DNA from: Hydractinia symbiolongicarpus
Taxonomy: Eukaryota; Cnidaria; Hydrozoa; Anthoathecata; Hydractiniidae
Assembly (NCBI RefSeq): GCF_029227915.1
Contig: NC_079887.1
Span: forward strand, 8,246,001 to 8,310,000
Direction: 5' to 3'
DNA: 64,000 nt
The notes under the pieces were generated by a model that was given only the letters and a program-made list of their open reading frames with translations, did no database searches and was not told the origin of the DNA. Position 1 is the first letter of the stretch. Every line of letters begins with the position of its first letter. The position numbers and the translations under genes are program-made. Shown in pieces: positions 36,301 to 46,627 of the stretch.

Positions 36301-39300
36301 TTAATTGCCATTCAACAGTGGCAACTAAAACATTTTCTGAAAAGCAAAAAAATTCGTACAATCATGAAATTTAACTCTTGCGAAAATTTATTAGTTTAAT
36401 TTTCCATTGTGAAAACAAATGTGTTTTTTCTGTGTACCAGTGTATCAAAAACCCATACCAGTGCTTTAAGCAATAAAATATTTGTTTACGTTTTTTTAAT
36501 GTACTGTTTTTAACAAATTTGTGTCAGAATGGACCACTATGTTGGATTGGATTTTTAATTTTCTTAATCGCGTATCAGCACTAGTTTGAAAACTGTTAAA
36601 TCTACTTGTTGCGATCTACTTAACAAGACATTTCCAGCAGCTCTCCGGGTCCAAAACATTTTAGAAAATTTTTCTTATAGATGTTTATAAAGGGAATGTA
36701 AGAATTTAAGAGAAACTACCAAACGTTTGCCTTGCATTTACCTTTCTGAGTTGCTATGTTACTCAACAAGAGTGTTACACTGCAAGGATTTTGTTGTTTG
36801 ATCTTGAAACAAAAAAGATATAACTGACATAAAAATGAGTGGCCATATATTGAAGAAGAGACATTTTTGAAGGAGACTATTCAGAGGAGTGGTGCATTAT
36901 TCAACATCATACTAACACATCTAGCCATTTATGCTTTGTTATAAATTTTAACTTTAACAAGAGCTTTCCAAATAAAAGTAAATAGTCATGACAATATTTT
37001 TAACTTAAGGAAACAAAACATGTCTTACAAACTGCTAACAAAAAATTTCCATATGATTGAATAGCGCTGTCAGGTTTCCACCGGACACATGTAACTGGAA
37101 GGTTTTCATCCGTACTGTGAAGACTGTAAACAATACTTTTACTCTCTGTTGAATATATCTAAAGAAAAAACCAAAATAAACCTGTTTAACGCTTTATATA
37201 AATTTTACAAATCTAAAAATCTGAAATAGTAATCACCTTAATTATCCCATTAGACAAACCCAATGCCAGTAATTTGCCTTGGTTATCATATCGACAACAC
37301 ATCACTTCAGCAGGAAAATCCCTATAGATAAAAATAAGTGAGTTAATGTTACCATAGGCCCAGTTTAACTCAAGCCATGTGAGGGAAATAGGGGAGTTGA
37401 CACACTGTGTGGGTCATTGGATGTTGCATGGAGTTATCTGGTAGAGTCTTCCAGAAATAATAGAGAGGGTATTTGTAAGGCTAGCCATGTAAAATATGCA
37501 CATCTATTTCTTCTCACTATCTTTGTTTGAAGAAATAAAGCTCAAGAGATCTTGCTCCACCCAATGTCTGTCTTTTTACTGCTGATAAAAAGATTACTAC
37601 TGTCGACACCAGCTTTCTTTCTTTTGCCATGGTTTCTCTTTGAGATAGCGAATTCTCATTTGTATTTTGAATCGCAACTTTAACCATATTCTCATGATAT
37701 TATATATGGTAATACAGTAGTTTATGTTGCATGAGTTTATTTTGAAGTTATTATCTGTTGTGTCATTAATTTTTGTAGGTATATATTTTGTTGTGTTATA
37801 CAAGGTTTGTGATGTTTGGCTGTCGGTAATTTTTAGTAAGTACTTTTTATGTTTATATGTTGCATATTACGAGTAGGTGTGTTTGCTACTTATATTGTAT
37901 GTCTTGCCTATTGGGCGCAGGCGTTTATGCCTGTTTTATTAAATAATTTTACATATATGTACATATTTACAATACACTCCCGTTGGACATTAGAAAATGT
38001 GAATCATACAATATTTTTAAGTCGCAACTGAGAGAATATTATCTGCGTATTTAGTCCTTTTTATGGCTTTTTGTTTGTTTTTTGTTTTTCGTCTTGATCA
38101 ACTCATTTTCTAGTGTGGTATTTTGATTTTTAGCCTTTTGTCTGTGTGTTTTTTTATATATTTTATACTCACCGTTTTTTATTGTACATTTACATTTTCT
38201 TGTTTTATTGTTACTAATATTTTTTTTATCCTATTTATTCCAAGGACCCATGTTGATAGCAGACTTTATAATGTCTGAAATGGCCATCCTTGTAAAACAT
38301 TCGTGAAATAAATAAATAAATAAAATAAATAAAATAAAAGTTTCTATCTGCTGAGAGTTCAGAATTATTCCAACTGACACACAGTGTTAAGGAAACAATC
38401 AAAGTAGCTTAATTTTCTTTTCTAAAAAAAAATTGCTGCCAGATAGCAACCATGCTTTAGAGGCAAATTTCCATTGGCTAAATAAACTTTCTTATTCTGC
38501 CAGCCTTCTTTTATATAATTTGTTAAATAAGAAGTCAAATAAAAGTGATGTCTATACAAGTTGGTTAACAGTAAATATTATTCGTGACAATCAAACTATA
38601 GGTCCTTGAAACAAAAAAGCTCAATTTGTCTTAAATTAAAGACCTTAAAGGATGTTAGGCTTATATTATAGAGCTTAAAAAGTTGGTTAACAAGTCTTTT
38701 CAAAACTTTTAAAAACGCTATTTTTATTTTCAAGATATTCACATTTAAAGAAGTACAGATTTAATTATGTTGCATAAATTATGATGTCATATTTAAGTAA
38801 CAGCAAATTTTGACATTTTCTGTTATCATTAATTTTAGACCTGCTCAAACTTTATCAATGCATAGATATTATAAAGGTGAATTGATTAGCATAAATTTTT
38901 TTGACAAACGAAAACTTGTTTGCTCATCCCAGGCCTCTTAATTTTTTGCTGACAACCCAATAACTCGGGATCTGCAACTTTTTAAGCTCTATAATATAAG
39001 CCCAACATCATTTTATACCTCGGAATCCCTTTAATAAGGTAAATTGAGCTTTGTTTTTGAATTAATTCTTAATATTTTGGCATTAAAATTTTTAAAAATT
39101 TACAAAATTGAACTTACATGGAATTTATAAATTTCATATTCCCTTCCAGCACAACATGATGTTTACCATCAACGAGAGAACTTCTTTTTTTATACACACC
39201 AGGCTTTTCTTCTCTTGCAGTATGCATTTCTATTCTAAAAATAAACAGATTTTCAGATAATGCAGTATTACTACAACAGATAAACTCCTGATTCTCTTTT

Positions 39301-42300
39301 AATTCCTTTCAAAAATTTGGTATATATATATATATATATTTGTGTTTTTCTCAACTTCTCAAACTTAACAACCTAACATTGCATTCCAAGCTCTCTAAAA
39401 TTGACATGAACAACATTTTGCTCCCTGTTGGCAACATAAAATCTGCACCATACATTTGCTAAAACTCATTGAATTAACAACATGGACTCACAGAAGCTTG
39501 CAACAAAAAAAATATAGATAACTAGTCGATAAGGCCCATGGAGAAATCCGCTTAGGCAGGAGGACAATGTTAAAATTAATTATTTTAAAATTTTTGCTGA
39601 TGTCAGCAGTGCATATGCAAAAACAAATTGACAAAATTCAGTTTATCTGTTGTCTCTATTGTGTAGAGCTTGACACGCTGATGAAGAGAATGTATACATG
39701 ATGTATCTTTGACAAACGGTTGCAGAGATATTGAGGTTTGAAGGTTTTTGATGACGTCATCAACCGTTCCATTCCGAAACAGATTTGATAGATAGAGATA
39801 GATGTGCATATTTTACATGGCTAGCCTCACAAATATCGAGGGATATACCCTGTCTATTATTTCCAGGAGGGGCCATGGCGTAGATGGAGAGTCCTAGAGT
39901 ATTTAATGCTCATTTTGAGCTACGCAGACCCAATTAGAGCCCGCGCTCTACTAGACAACTCCTGGCAACATCCAACGGCCCACACAGTGTGCCATCTTCC
40001 CAATTTCCCTCACATGGCTTGGGTTAACCCGGGGCTATGGTAACATTCACTCGCCCATGTCGAATCGCTGTCAAGAGGAATCGAACCCCGGTCTCCCGCA
40101 CAGAGTACGAGAGCTATAACCACTAATCTACGGCGCCAATTTGGGGACCCAGGTTCGGAAAAATTACCCAAATTGATCCTAGGTGGTCCCTAGTACCCAC
40201 ATGGTGAAAAATCATTGACATCACCACTTCGTTTCAAAGTTATTTGGCCTTAAAGTTTTAAATGCACTGCAATGGCTTCATTAATTTAATATAGGATATT
40301 GACCTTAAGTAGTGTTATTGACGTCGCACCGTAACGTCAGAAAATTTTACATTTAGACATAGCTTTTCCGGCTAAATCAAAGGAAAATTAAGTGAGGGAA
40401 ATTGGGAAGATGGCACACTGTGTGGGCCGTTGGATGTTGCCGGGAGTTGTCTAGTAGAGCGTGGACCCTAATTGAGTCTGCGTCGCTCAAAATGAGCATT
40501 AAATACTCTAGGACTCTCCATCTAAGCCATGGCCCCTCCTGGAAATAATAGACAGGGTATATCCCTCGATATTTGTGAGGCTAGCCATGTAAAATATGCA
40601 CATCTATCTATCTATCTATCTATCTATCCCCTTTGCCTGTCACAGACAGACAGACAGACAGACAAAAAGACACACTTAGTGTATTATTATTTTTCAAATA
40701 AAACGATGCATTTTTGGTTCATGAAATTCAAGTTTGCTTGGTTTCTATAAAATTCAAATTTTCTCTAAGACCCCGAAAGAAAGTATTCCTAATTGTAATT
40801 TCTCTCATCCTAATGTCATGTCTATTTCAACATAGCTACATAACAGGTATGAGACTTTTTTGATATTCATGGCCTGTTTTTTAGGAAAGATTCTTCATTT
40901 AAAGTGGCATTTTTCTCTGTGTCTACATAATTTAAGAGCTCCAAAAAGTATACAAAAATAAACTTATGTAGCAGCTGTATCTAACTAGAATAGGCACCAT
41001 CAAAAGATAACTATTACCCTTTGTACAAATCAAAATGGAAACACTTTTCCCGAAACTCTCCTTACAGCTAGCTAGGGCTTTAGTTTAATTTAGAAACGAA
41101 TATAAGGTTAGTTTTCTAAAAAACATTGTTGTCGCTTGAGTTCAATAACATAACATGCTCTTATGTCCCCCTGACAAATCGCAGCAAAATGGTCAACAGA
41201 TTCCAAGGATGGGGGCATGTCATCAAGCTCTTACCCCCAACTTCGCTTTCTAAACCGGTAAAATGTTTTTTTTACGAAAACAGTGACTAAAAAAATCAGT
41301 TTTAGTCTTTTTGCAATAAAAACTTTTAATACGCAATTGTAGAGGCAAAAAAAACCTTTTTTTTACAATGGTTTTACGATACTTAAAATTGCACGTATCA
41401 AGCCCGTGAAAACTCCACATACAAAAAAACAATGGAAAACATTTGAGTTTTGCTACCTTCGGTTTTTCACATTGCGCAAACTTAAGGAGCCATGGGATCG
41501 GTTAGTATACCAACATACTGAGAGTAAGAAGAAGAAAAAAGTGCATATATTCCTCCAAAAATTTATACATACCAAAAACGTCGGTCAATTTTTCTCGCAA
41601 AGCAAAGTCTTTGCATGTGTTAATGTCTAAAAAAATCTTTCTTTGTAAACAGATTGTGATATTGTTTGTGTAACGTATCTTTTAACACGTCCTAATTCAT
41701 CTGTTTTACAGATAACAGAAGTAGGCTTTACACAACCCAACCTCCAGTACTTCGCATGACCTTTAAAACATACTTGGAAGAAAATACTAATATACTGGGA
41801 ACTAAGTTGACACTTAAATTCTTGCACGCATTTTCTCAGTTTACTTGGACTTCTCTTGTTTAAAGTTATAAGTGAATTTGCATCGACACGACATTCAAGA
41901 GACTTTTTTAAACAGATCTGCACAATAAAAACACACGCCACCAAATCTGTCAAACTTCGTCCTAAGACATGTTAACATTATGCTAAACTTGAAAGCTGCT
42001 CCTGCAACACCTTAACAACATACCGAGACAATTGCATTTATAAGGCTATTTCACCCTCGTCCCCAGGGTTTCTTGTCATTTTAGTATGACTCTCATATCA
42101 AGAAGGCAAAAAACCCTGGGGACGAGGGTGAAGGCCATTTTACAAAGTCCGCAAAAAGTATCAAATCGCAAAGTCTTCACAGCTGCTAGGTTGTGGAAGT
42201 ACTTTTCCAATACGCAAGCATGCTAAGCAGCGCTGAAATTACAGTAGCCGCACTTTCTAACATAATCAATGGAATAACTTATGTCAAGGTCCACAAAAGT

Positions 42301-43280
42301 TTGAAATTTTAAGAAAAGATGGCCATGTCAACATCAGCAACAATTGGCTCATTTGGCTCTTTTCAAGAGTTGAGATCTAACCTAGTCCTAAATCTGCTGT
42401 AAACATTGACAAGTTAGCTCAACTTTCGTCAACCTATATAATTACTTATGGGGTTAAACTTCGAACTTTGCCATCTTAGCTAAATGTTCTTTGTAGAGGA
42501 TTAAAAAATAACAGATTTATCCAATAAATCCTGGGAACGAGGCTGTGAATCTCCAAACGTAAGCCCTACAAGCCTTGACATTTGCACAATAAGTCTTGTT
42601 TAACTTCTTGTCAGATATTTGTAAGAATTGGTGCTTGAGAATATCACAGCTGTAACCAGGTTTTCATATGTCGTGCCTAAGCATTAGTGAAACGGTTGTA
42701 AAAAATATAAACTGTTAGCACAGTATAATGATTAGAAATAGAACTCATTTCTTGGTAGAAGAAAAATTAGTCAGTGAAAACGGTTAAAATCAAGCATATG
42801 GTTATCAATATCCTATAAATGATATTCAAATACCTGTTTGTATACAAAACTTGCGCCCTTGAAAATCCAATGTGTTAAAAGATGTTGAACAAGCCGTTGT
42901 AAATTTTTGAAGCTCCTTTTGTTTAAGATATTCACGCTTAAATGATTCGATAATTTAACTATTCTGTTCAAATTATGATGTTATATCACGTCTTTACATA
43001 CTGTGGTTATATTCACCCGCTCACAAAAATTACAAAAGTAAAATGGCAAATATTGAAAAAAATCACAAACTAGCTACAATTTACTCCTACCAGGCCCCTT
43101 AATTTTTATTGATTACTCTTTGGATACGTTCTTATTATGTTGTAGCAAAAACCATCTTTCTTAATCTTATTTGATTTCTTCTTTTGGGCGCCACTTTTCG
43201 TTTTATACCTGCATATTCAAATTTTTCTTCTAATGATGGGAGCTTTTGAACAGGACCTTTATACAACTCAACGTTATCCA
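33371..43280 (-). CDS. WD40 beta-propeller protein, at least 9 exons
   Basis: Coding exons (minus strand): 43280-43209, 39229-39118, 37321-37237, 37158-37029, 35806-35617, 35418-35310, 34992-34792, 34130-34038, 33493-33371 (TAG at 33371-33373). Phases agree throughout. WD-type signatures repeat: LLALGLSNGIIKIYSTESK, LLAVYASGTVRQWHVSTSK, FVVGRSDGRINLYDTDTS, FVSGGWDDTIQWWDSREK and LLAASWRKQNN-type LQVFDFGTGKLI, consistent with a single seven-bladed propeller. TGPHICGEGLDI is a distinctive insert before the fifth of these repeats. The length is about 370 residues. The first listed exon begins with TG after its acceptor, so an upstream exon must supply at least one base; if that base is A, the start codon is split. 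A shorter start is ATG at 39227 (346 residues). Such proteins are scaffolds; I do not recognise a named orthologue. Introns are filled with transposons. Confidence 0.8.
37342..37512 (+). mobile_element. tRNA-SINE copy with internal deletion
   Basis: The order of blocks matches the SINE at 39787-40137 (complement): ATGTTACCATAG, CAAGCCATGTGAGGGAAAT, CACACTGTGTGGG and TGGATGTTGC. A jump of about 100 bases follows, then AATAATAGAGAGGGTAT and GCTAGCCATGTAAAATATGC. The tRNA head is missing. It lies in intron 3 of the WD40 gene, opposite strand. Confidence 0.75.
37900..38330 (+). mobile_element. LINE 3' end with (TAAA)n tail
   Basis: A frame around 37977-38055 reads LPLDIRKCESYNIFKSQLRE then YYLRI and stop, the typical final residues of a LINE reverse transcriptase ORF. 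It is followed by a 3' untranslated region and an AAATAAATAAATAAATAAAA tail at about 38308-38337. The rest of the ORF is not recognisable. Confidence 0.6.
38640..39010 (-). mobile_element. MITE with about 38-bp terminal inverted repeats
   Basis: The ends are complementary: the left arm contains TTATATTATAGAGCTTAAAA (followed by AGTTG) at about 38662-38686, and the right arm CAACTTTTTAAGCTCTATAA (followed by TATAAG) at about 38972-38997. Outside these, GGATGTTAGGC pairs imperfectly with GCCCAACATCATT. The interior matches 11795-12165 in reverse orientation. It has no coding capacity. Confidence 0.75.
39787..40137 (-). mobile_element. Full-length tRNA-derived SINE
   Basis: Read on the minus strand, it begins GGCGCCGTAGATTAGTGG (A box TAGATTAGTGG), with B box GGGTTCGATTCC at about 40089-40078. 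A body of about 250 bp follows, and the tail ATCTATCTCTATCTATC. This is the standard layout of a tRNA-derived SINE transcribed by RNA polymerase III. It splits Helitron H1 between CAGATTT and ATTTGGGGACC, whose shared ATTT may be a short target duplication. Confidence 0.85.
40391..40629 (+). mobile_element. tRNA-SINE copy, 5'-truncated, with pure TATC tail
   Basis: It begins at GTGAGGGAAATTGGGAAG, corresponding to about 100 bases into the full-length copy, and runs to ATGCACATC(TATC)n. It is highly similar to the copy at 39787-40137 though on the opposite strand, suggesting recent activity. It interrupts the same Helitron H1 near its 5' end. Confidence 0.85.
41627..41917 (-). CDS. Possible Cys-rich exon inside WD40 intron 1
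   Basis: After a good acceptor (TTTTTATTGTGCAG) the minus strand is open for 96 codons to a TAG. It contains spaced cysteines (LECRV, RKCVQEFKCQ, FQVCFKGH, RLGCVKP, VICKTDE) and a dibasic site near VKRY. No upstream partner exon or start was found, and no family is recognised. It may be a real terminal exon of a nested gene or a chance open frame. Confidence 0.2.
   Translation of the reverse strand: MCLKKSLECRVDANSLITLNKRSPSKLRKCVQEFKCQLSSQYISIFFQVCFKGHAKYWRLGCVKPTSVICKTDELGRVKRYVTQTISQSVYKERFF
42050..42132. repeat. Small perfect fold-back element
   Basis: A 22-bp arm containing TTCACCCTCGTCCCCAGGGT (42050-42071) is exactly complementary to 42111-42132, with 39 bp between. Related single motifs (CCTCGTCCCCAGGAT near 45517, ATCCTGGGAACGAGGC near 42526) suggest a family with this terminus. 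Confidence 0.75.
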
Positions 43281-43990
43281 CTATTGCGATAATAAATAGA
43301 TGGGTTTATATATTGGCTGTTTAGACCATTTTTAACAGCATAGTCGCTCTCTTTATGTAAAAGAGTCATTCTAACGAGGGTTCATTTAACTTTTATCATT
43401 TATCGTTTTCCAGTTATAAAGATTTGAAGATACCAAATTGTGGTGGAAATTTAGACAAACTTCGATGAATTCCTTCGTTCGTACTGGGAATATTTTGGGC
43501 AAAAAAAAACTATTTTTGATCTTAGGAAATGGTAAAAATGATGTTGTACACTGAGAAAAAGTTTATAAATTCTCAAGGATAAACAACTTGCTGCTGTGTC
43601 AGCCAAATCACCATAGTAACGATCACTTTAAATGTACTGCATGCAGGTTTTATTTTGAGAAAGATATAAATTTTATTGAAATATTTTTTCTTTTTGTATG
43701 CAGGTGTTCAGAGCCGTTTTTGGTGAAATAAAAGATAATGGGTGAATTTATAAGTACTCGTTCCCAGTACATTATTTTATTTTGATGAAAGTAACCAACC
43801 TACAAAGTTCTTAATGAGTAAACATACTCCCAGATATAATTTGAGAATAAGAATTTCAACATTGAAATAATCTTTTTTTCTATACCAATCAGGAATTTTT
43901 TTTCATTTTTTTTCTTCACAGTATTTTAAATTTTTTAGAATTCGTAAAAGTAAAAAAGGTTTTGAATCCTCTCGCATGCGCCAGTTTTTG

Positions 43991-44100
43991 TGCGTACATC
44001 GAAATCTTTGCGCGTACATCAAAATCTTTGTGCGTGCGTCGAAATCTTTGTGCGTACATCGAAATCTTTGTGCGTACGTCGAAATCTTTGTGCGTATATG
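43991..44100. repeat. 20-bp tandem repeat, five full units
   Basis: The unit TGCGTACATCGAAATCTTTG recurs in exact 20-bp register at 43991, 44011, 44031, 44051 and 44071, with a partial sixth at 44091. Units differ by 1-3 substitutions, mostly in the ACATC part. Because 20 is not a multiple of three, it is unlikely to be a coding repeat. Confidence 0.9.
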
Positions 44101-44459
44101 GAATTGATGACGTGGCGCCTCAAGGTATCATCAACAGGCTGGTGGCACCCTATAATGCGCAACTGGTTACCCTAGGGGTGGCACAGAAAAAAAACAGACT
44201 TTAATGATACATCTAGAACACTTATGAGTAAATAACAGCGCCTGCATGGGCGTTACATGGCACCATTAGGGTTTGCATTCCTGTGGCACCACTTTAGGAG
44301 TAAATACAGCACCTTTAATCATATCAGTGTAGTGCAGGTTAAATAAACCCACTTAAAACTAATCAAAGCGGGAAATAAAGAAAAAGAAAAATAGTACATG
44401 ATAAAGTCGTATATTTTTACAAAAGCCTATTGCTCTTGCGTCAAATTACATTACTATTT

Positions 44460-44489
44460 ATTATGATCATATTTAAATATGATCATAAT
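44460..44489. repeat. Perfect 30-bp AT-rich palindrome
   Basis: ATTATGATCATATTT is followed directly by its exact reverse complement, with no spacer. Two TGATCA sites sit symmetrically in the arms. It may be the scar or centre of an inverted-repeat element. Confidence 0.85.
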
Positions 44490-46627
44490 TCTCAAAATCA
44501 AATAATATATATTACCTACTTGTCACGTGATCCTTTAAAAGTACATTTTACAGACCAGATAAAAAATATAGCTAAGAATGACGATAAATGAAAACACTAT
44601 CAAATAAGGCTAATAAGGTAGTACATATTGCTATTGTGAATTCTGTTACTGGATACAAATTGGTTGACATTGTCAATCATTCATTTGTGTGTTAAAACTT
44701 CGTTCGTTCAGTTTATAACAACAATCTCCCAGCCAAAATGTAACGTAGTACAACTTTCGGTTGATGGGAAACATGGACGTTTCACGGTCAAGCTCTTACT
44801 GAAGAAGCTATGATTAAACAAGAACTACAAGTGTTTGAAACGAGGTAAAGCTAAATTAGCAAAAACTCGCAAAAATTCACAAATATTTTACGCAAAATTC
44901 AGCCTCTATTTATGAAGAGGTGACTGCGTGAACGGTGTGTTTCCCTCAAATCATAATGGCTACCCTGAAAAATACGGACCTGTAATTGGTTTAAAAGTGT
45001 CACATAGTATTTACCGACCGGGAGAATTCTTCGTACGGATCAAATATATCATCTTATTAAATCCCTTGATTGTAATCTCGCTTTACTAAAACAACTGTCG
45101 GTCTGTCTCCGAAGTTATTACGAAAGGTTTTTGTTTAATTTCACCTCTATCTGCACAAATCATCAAAAGTAATAATAAAGAAGAAATATGCACCAAATTG
45201 ATTCTTACATTTGTTTTATTATATTTCCTTTCCTTTATAATAATGCGAAAACTTTAGATATCACAAAGTCTTTCCTCGATTATTCGTGACTTGTTTATCC
45301 GTATCTCGATTACCTTATACTTCAAGTAAAAAAACTTCTGCGGGCTGAAACTTTCGTTTTTTGGTCATTTTCGCGAAAGTTTATGTCTTTGTAAATTATA
45401 AATAAGCAAAACGCGAAAATTTTTTCACGCGAAATTAAAGATGTATTATAACACGAAAATCTTTTTACCCCAAGAAATTTAAAAACAGGAAAATATCAAA
45501 GTTAGTAATTTATTTATCCTCGTCCCCAGGATTTGTTGTTATTTCTTCCTAATTAATAACATTTTGTTGATGTAAAAATTTCTGCACCTAATGTGTATTT
45601 CGAATTATGTTATTATTTTCAAGTCCGTCAATGTTTAACGCAAACCTGTGAATGTAAACAATATCAGTAATGAAAAAGTACACGTGTGAGTCACCATTGC
45701 TGAAACAAAATCCTCATAGAATTATGTAACCTTAAACCATATGATTATTAAAAGGACTACTGTACTAAAAGCACTTTTAACCATGAAGATATGAAAACTA
45801 TAAATTTATCTCTATGTTCTACACCAGAAAATATACAAAAATTTTCAATATTTGAGGAAAATCATTTTGGATGTTATTTTGCGTTTGGTCCGTTGTCAGG
45901 CTGCGCTCATGTCTCAGTTGCATTCAAAATATTTATAAAACAGCTTTTACAAACATAATACTGCCGACAGCAAAACTATCCGCGGTTTCCTGGTTTCTAC
46001 ATTAAGCAGATTGCTTTGTAATTTGAACATGGCCTGAAGGAAAGCCAAATATCTTTTTAAAAGGACGTTACATGTGGGTCAATCTCTTACAACTGATTCA
46101 CCCGGTCTAATTTTTTTTTCTATGTTTGTGTTTTTTCCTAAAGGTTGTTAGAACCTTTTTTATGTGGTTGTGACATTGATAAATTCTCAAGGCTGATATA
46201 AAATTCTTAATAACTTTATTTTCCAATAAGGGAATGCAGAGAGCTTGAGATCGAAAAAGCCAATCTGGTACCTATACGCCCCTGATTTGTTTTTCTACAA
46301 GTTTCAGTGTAAAAATCAAAAGAAGGGAAAACAAGGCTGTAAAAGGACAAGACGCGAGGTCAGACAAAATTCTTACACGTCAAATAGAGTAGAAACCAGG
46401 TCAGACGTGAAATTTATTTTTCTGATCTCCGAAAAGTTCGACATAAACATTATTACAGTGACGAGATTACAAAAATGACAGAAGAGGAAAGGGAACCCAC
46501 AAATATTTTCAACGACAAATGAAAAAGCAAATAAATACTTGTTCGAATGTATGATAGAATGGTAAATTAAGATATTAAATAATGGGTTTGTGAACTGTTA
46601 AATTGACTGACAAATAGACGGCTCAAA

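Larger units (their letters stand above)
39522..40692 (-). mobile_element. Non-autonomous Helitron H1, interrupted by two SINEs
   Basis: On the minus strand its 3' end is a hairpin (GCGGATTT/CTCCATGGGCC-type stem, partly decayed) followed by TTATCGA-like sequence and CTAG (complement of 39522-39525), then T. The 5' end near 40692 retains AATAATAC but has lost the exact TC start. The body matches the H7 unit in two blocks (39522-39786 and 40138-40390), with a GACA repeat at 40645-40662. The two SINE insertions explain its length of about 1.17 kb versus 0.57 kb for intact units. Confidence 0.8.
43281..46627. other. Region upstream of the WD40 gene and of the EGF-mucin gene
   Basis: This is a divergent intergenic interval. 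It probably holds the promoters of both neighbours and the missing first exon of the WD40 gene, but I could not place these. It contains a 20-bp tandem repeat (43991-44100) and a 30-bp palindrome (44460-44489). No other supported gene. Confidence 0.4.

Noticed and set aside
40078-40137. Functional tRNA gene on the minus strand
   Set aside because: The head continues into the repeated SINE body shared with four other copies; the acceptor stem is not closed.
43991-44100. CRISPR-like direct repeats
   Set aside because: Units are contiguous with no spacers and the setting is a eukaryotic genome; this is a minisatellite.
46245-46478. 77-codon basic open frame upstream of the EGF-mucin gene
   Set aside because: It has no ATG near its beginning, no recognised domain and no supporting splice signals.
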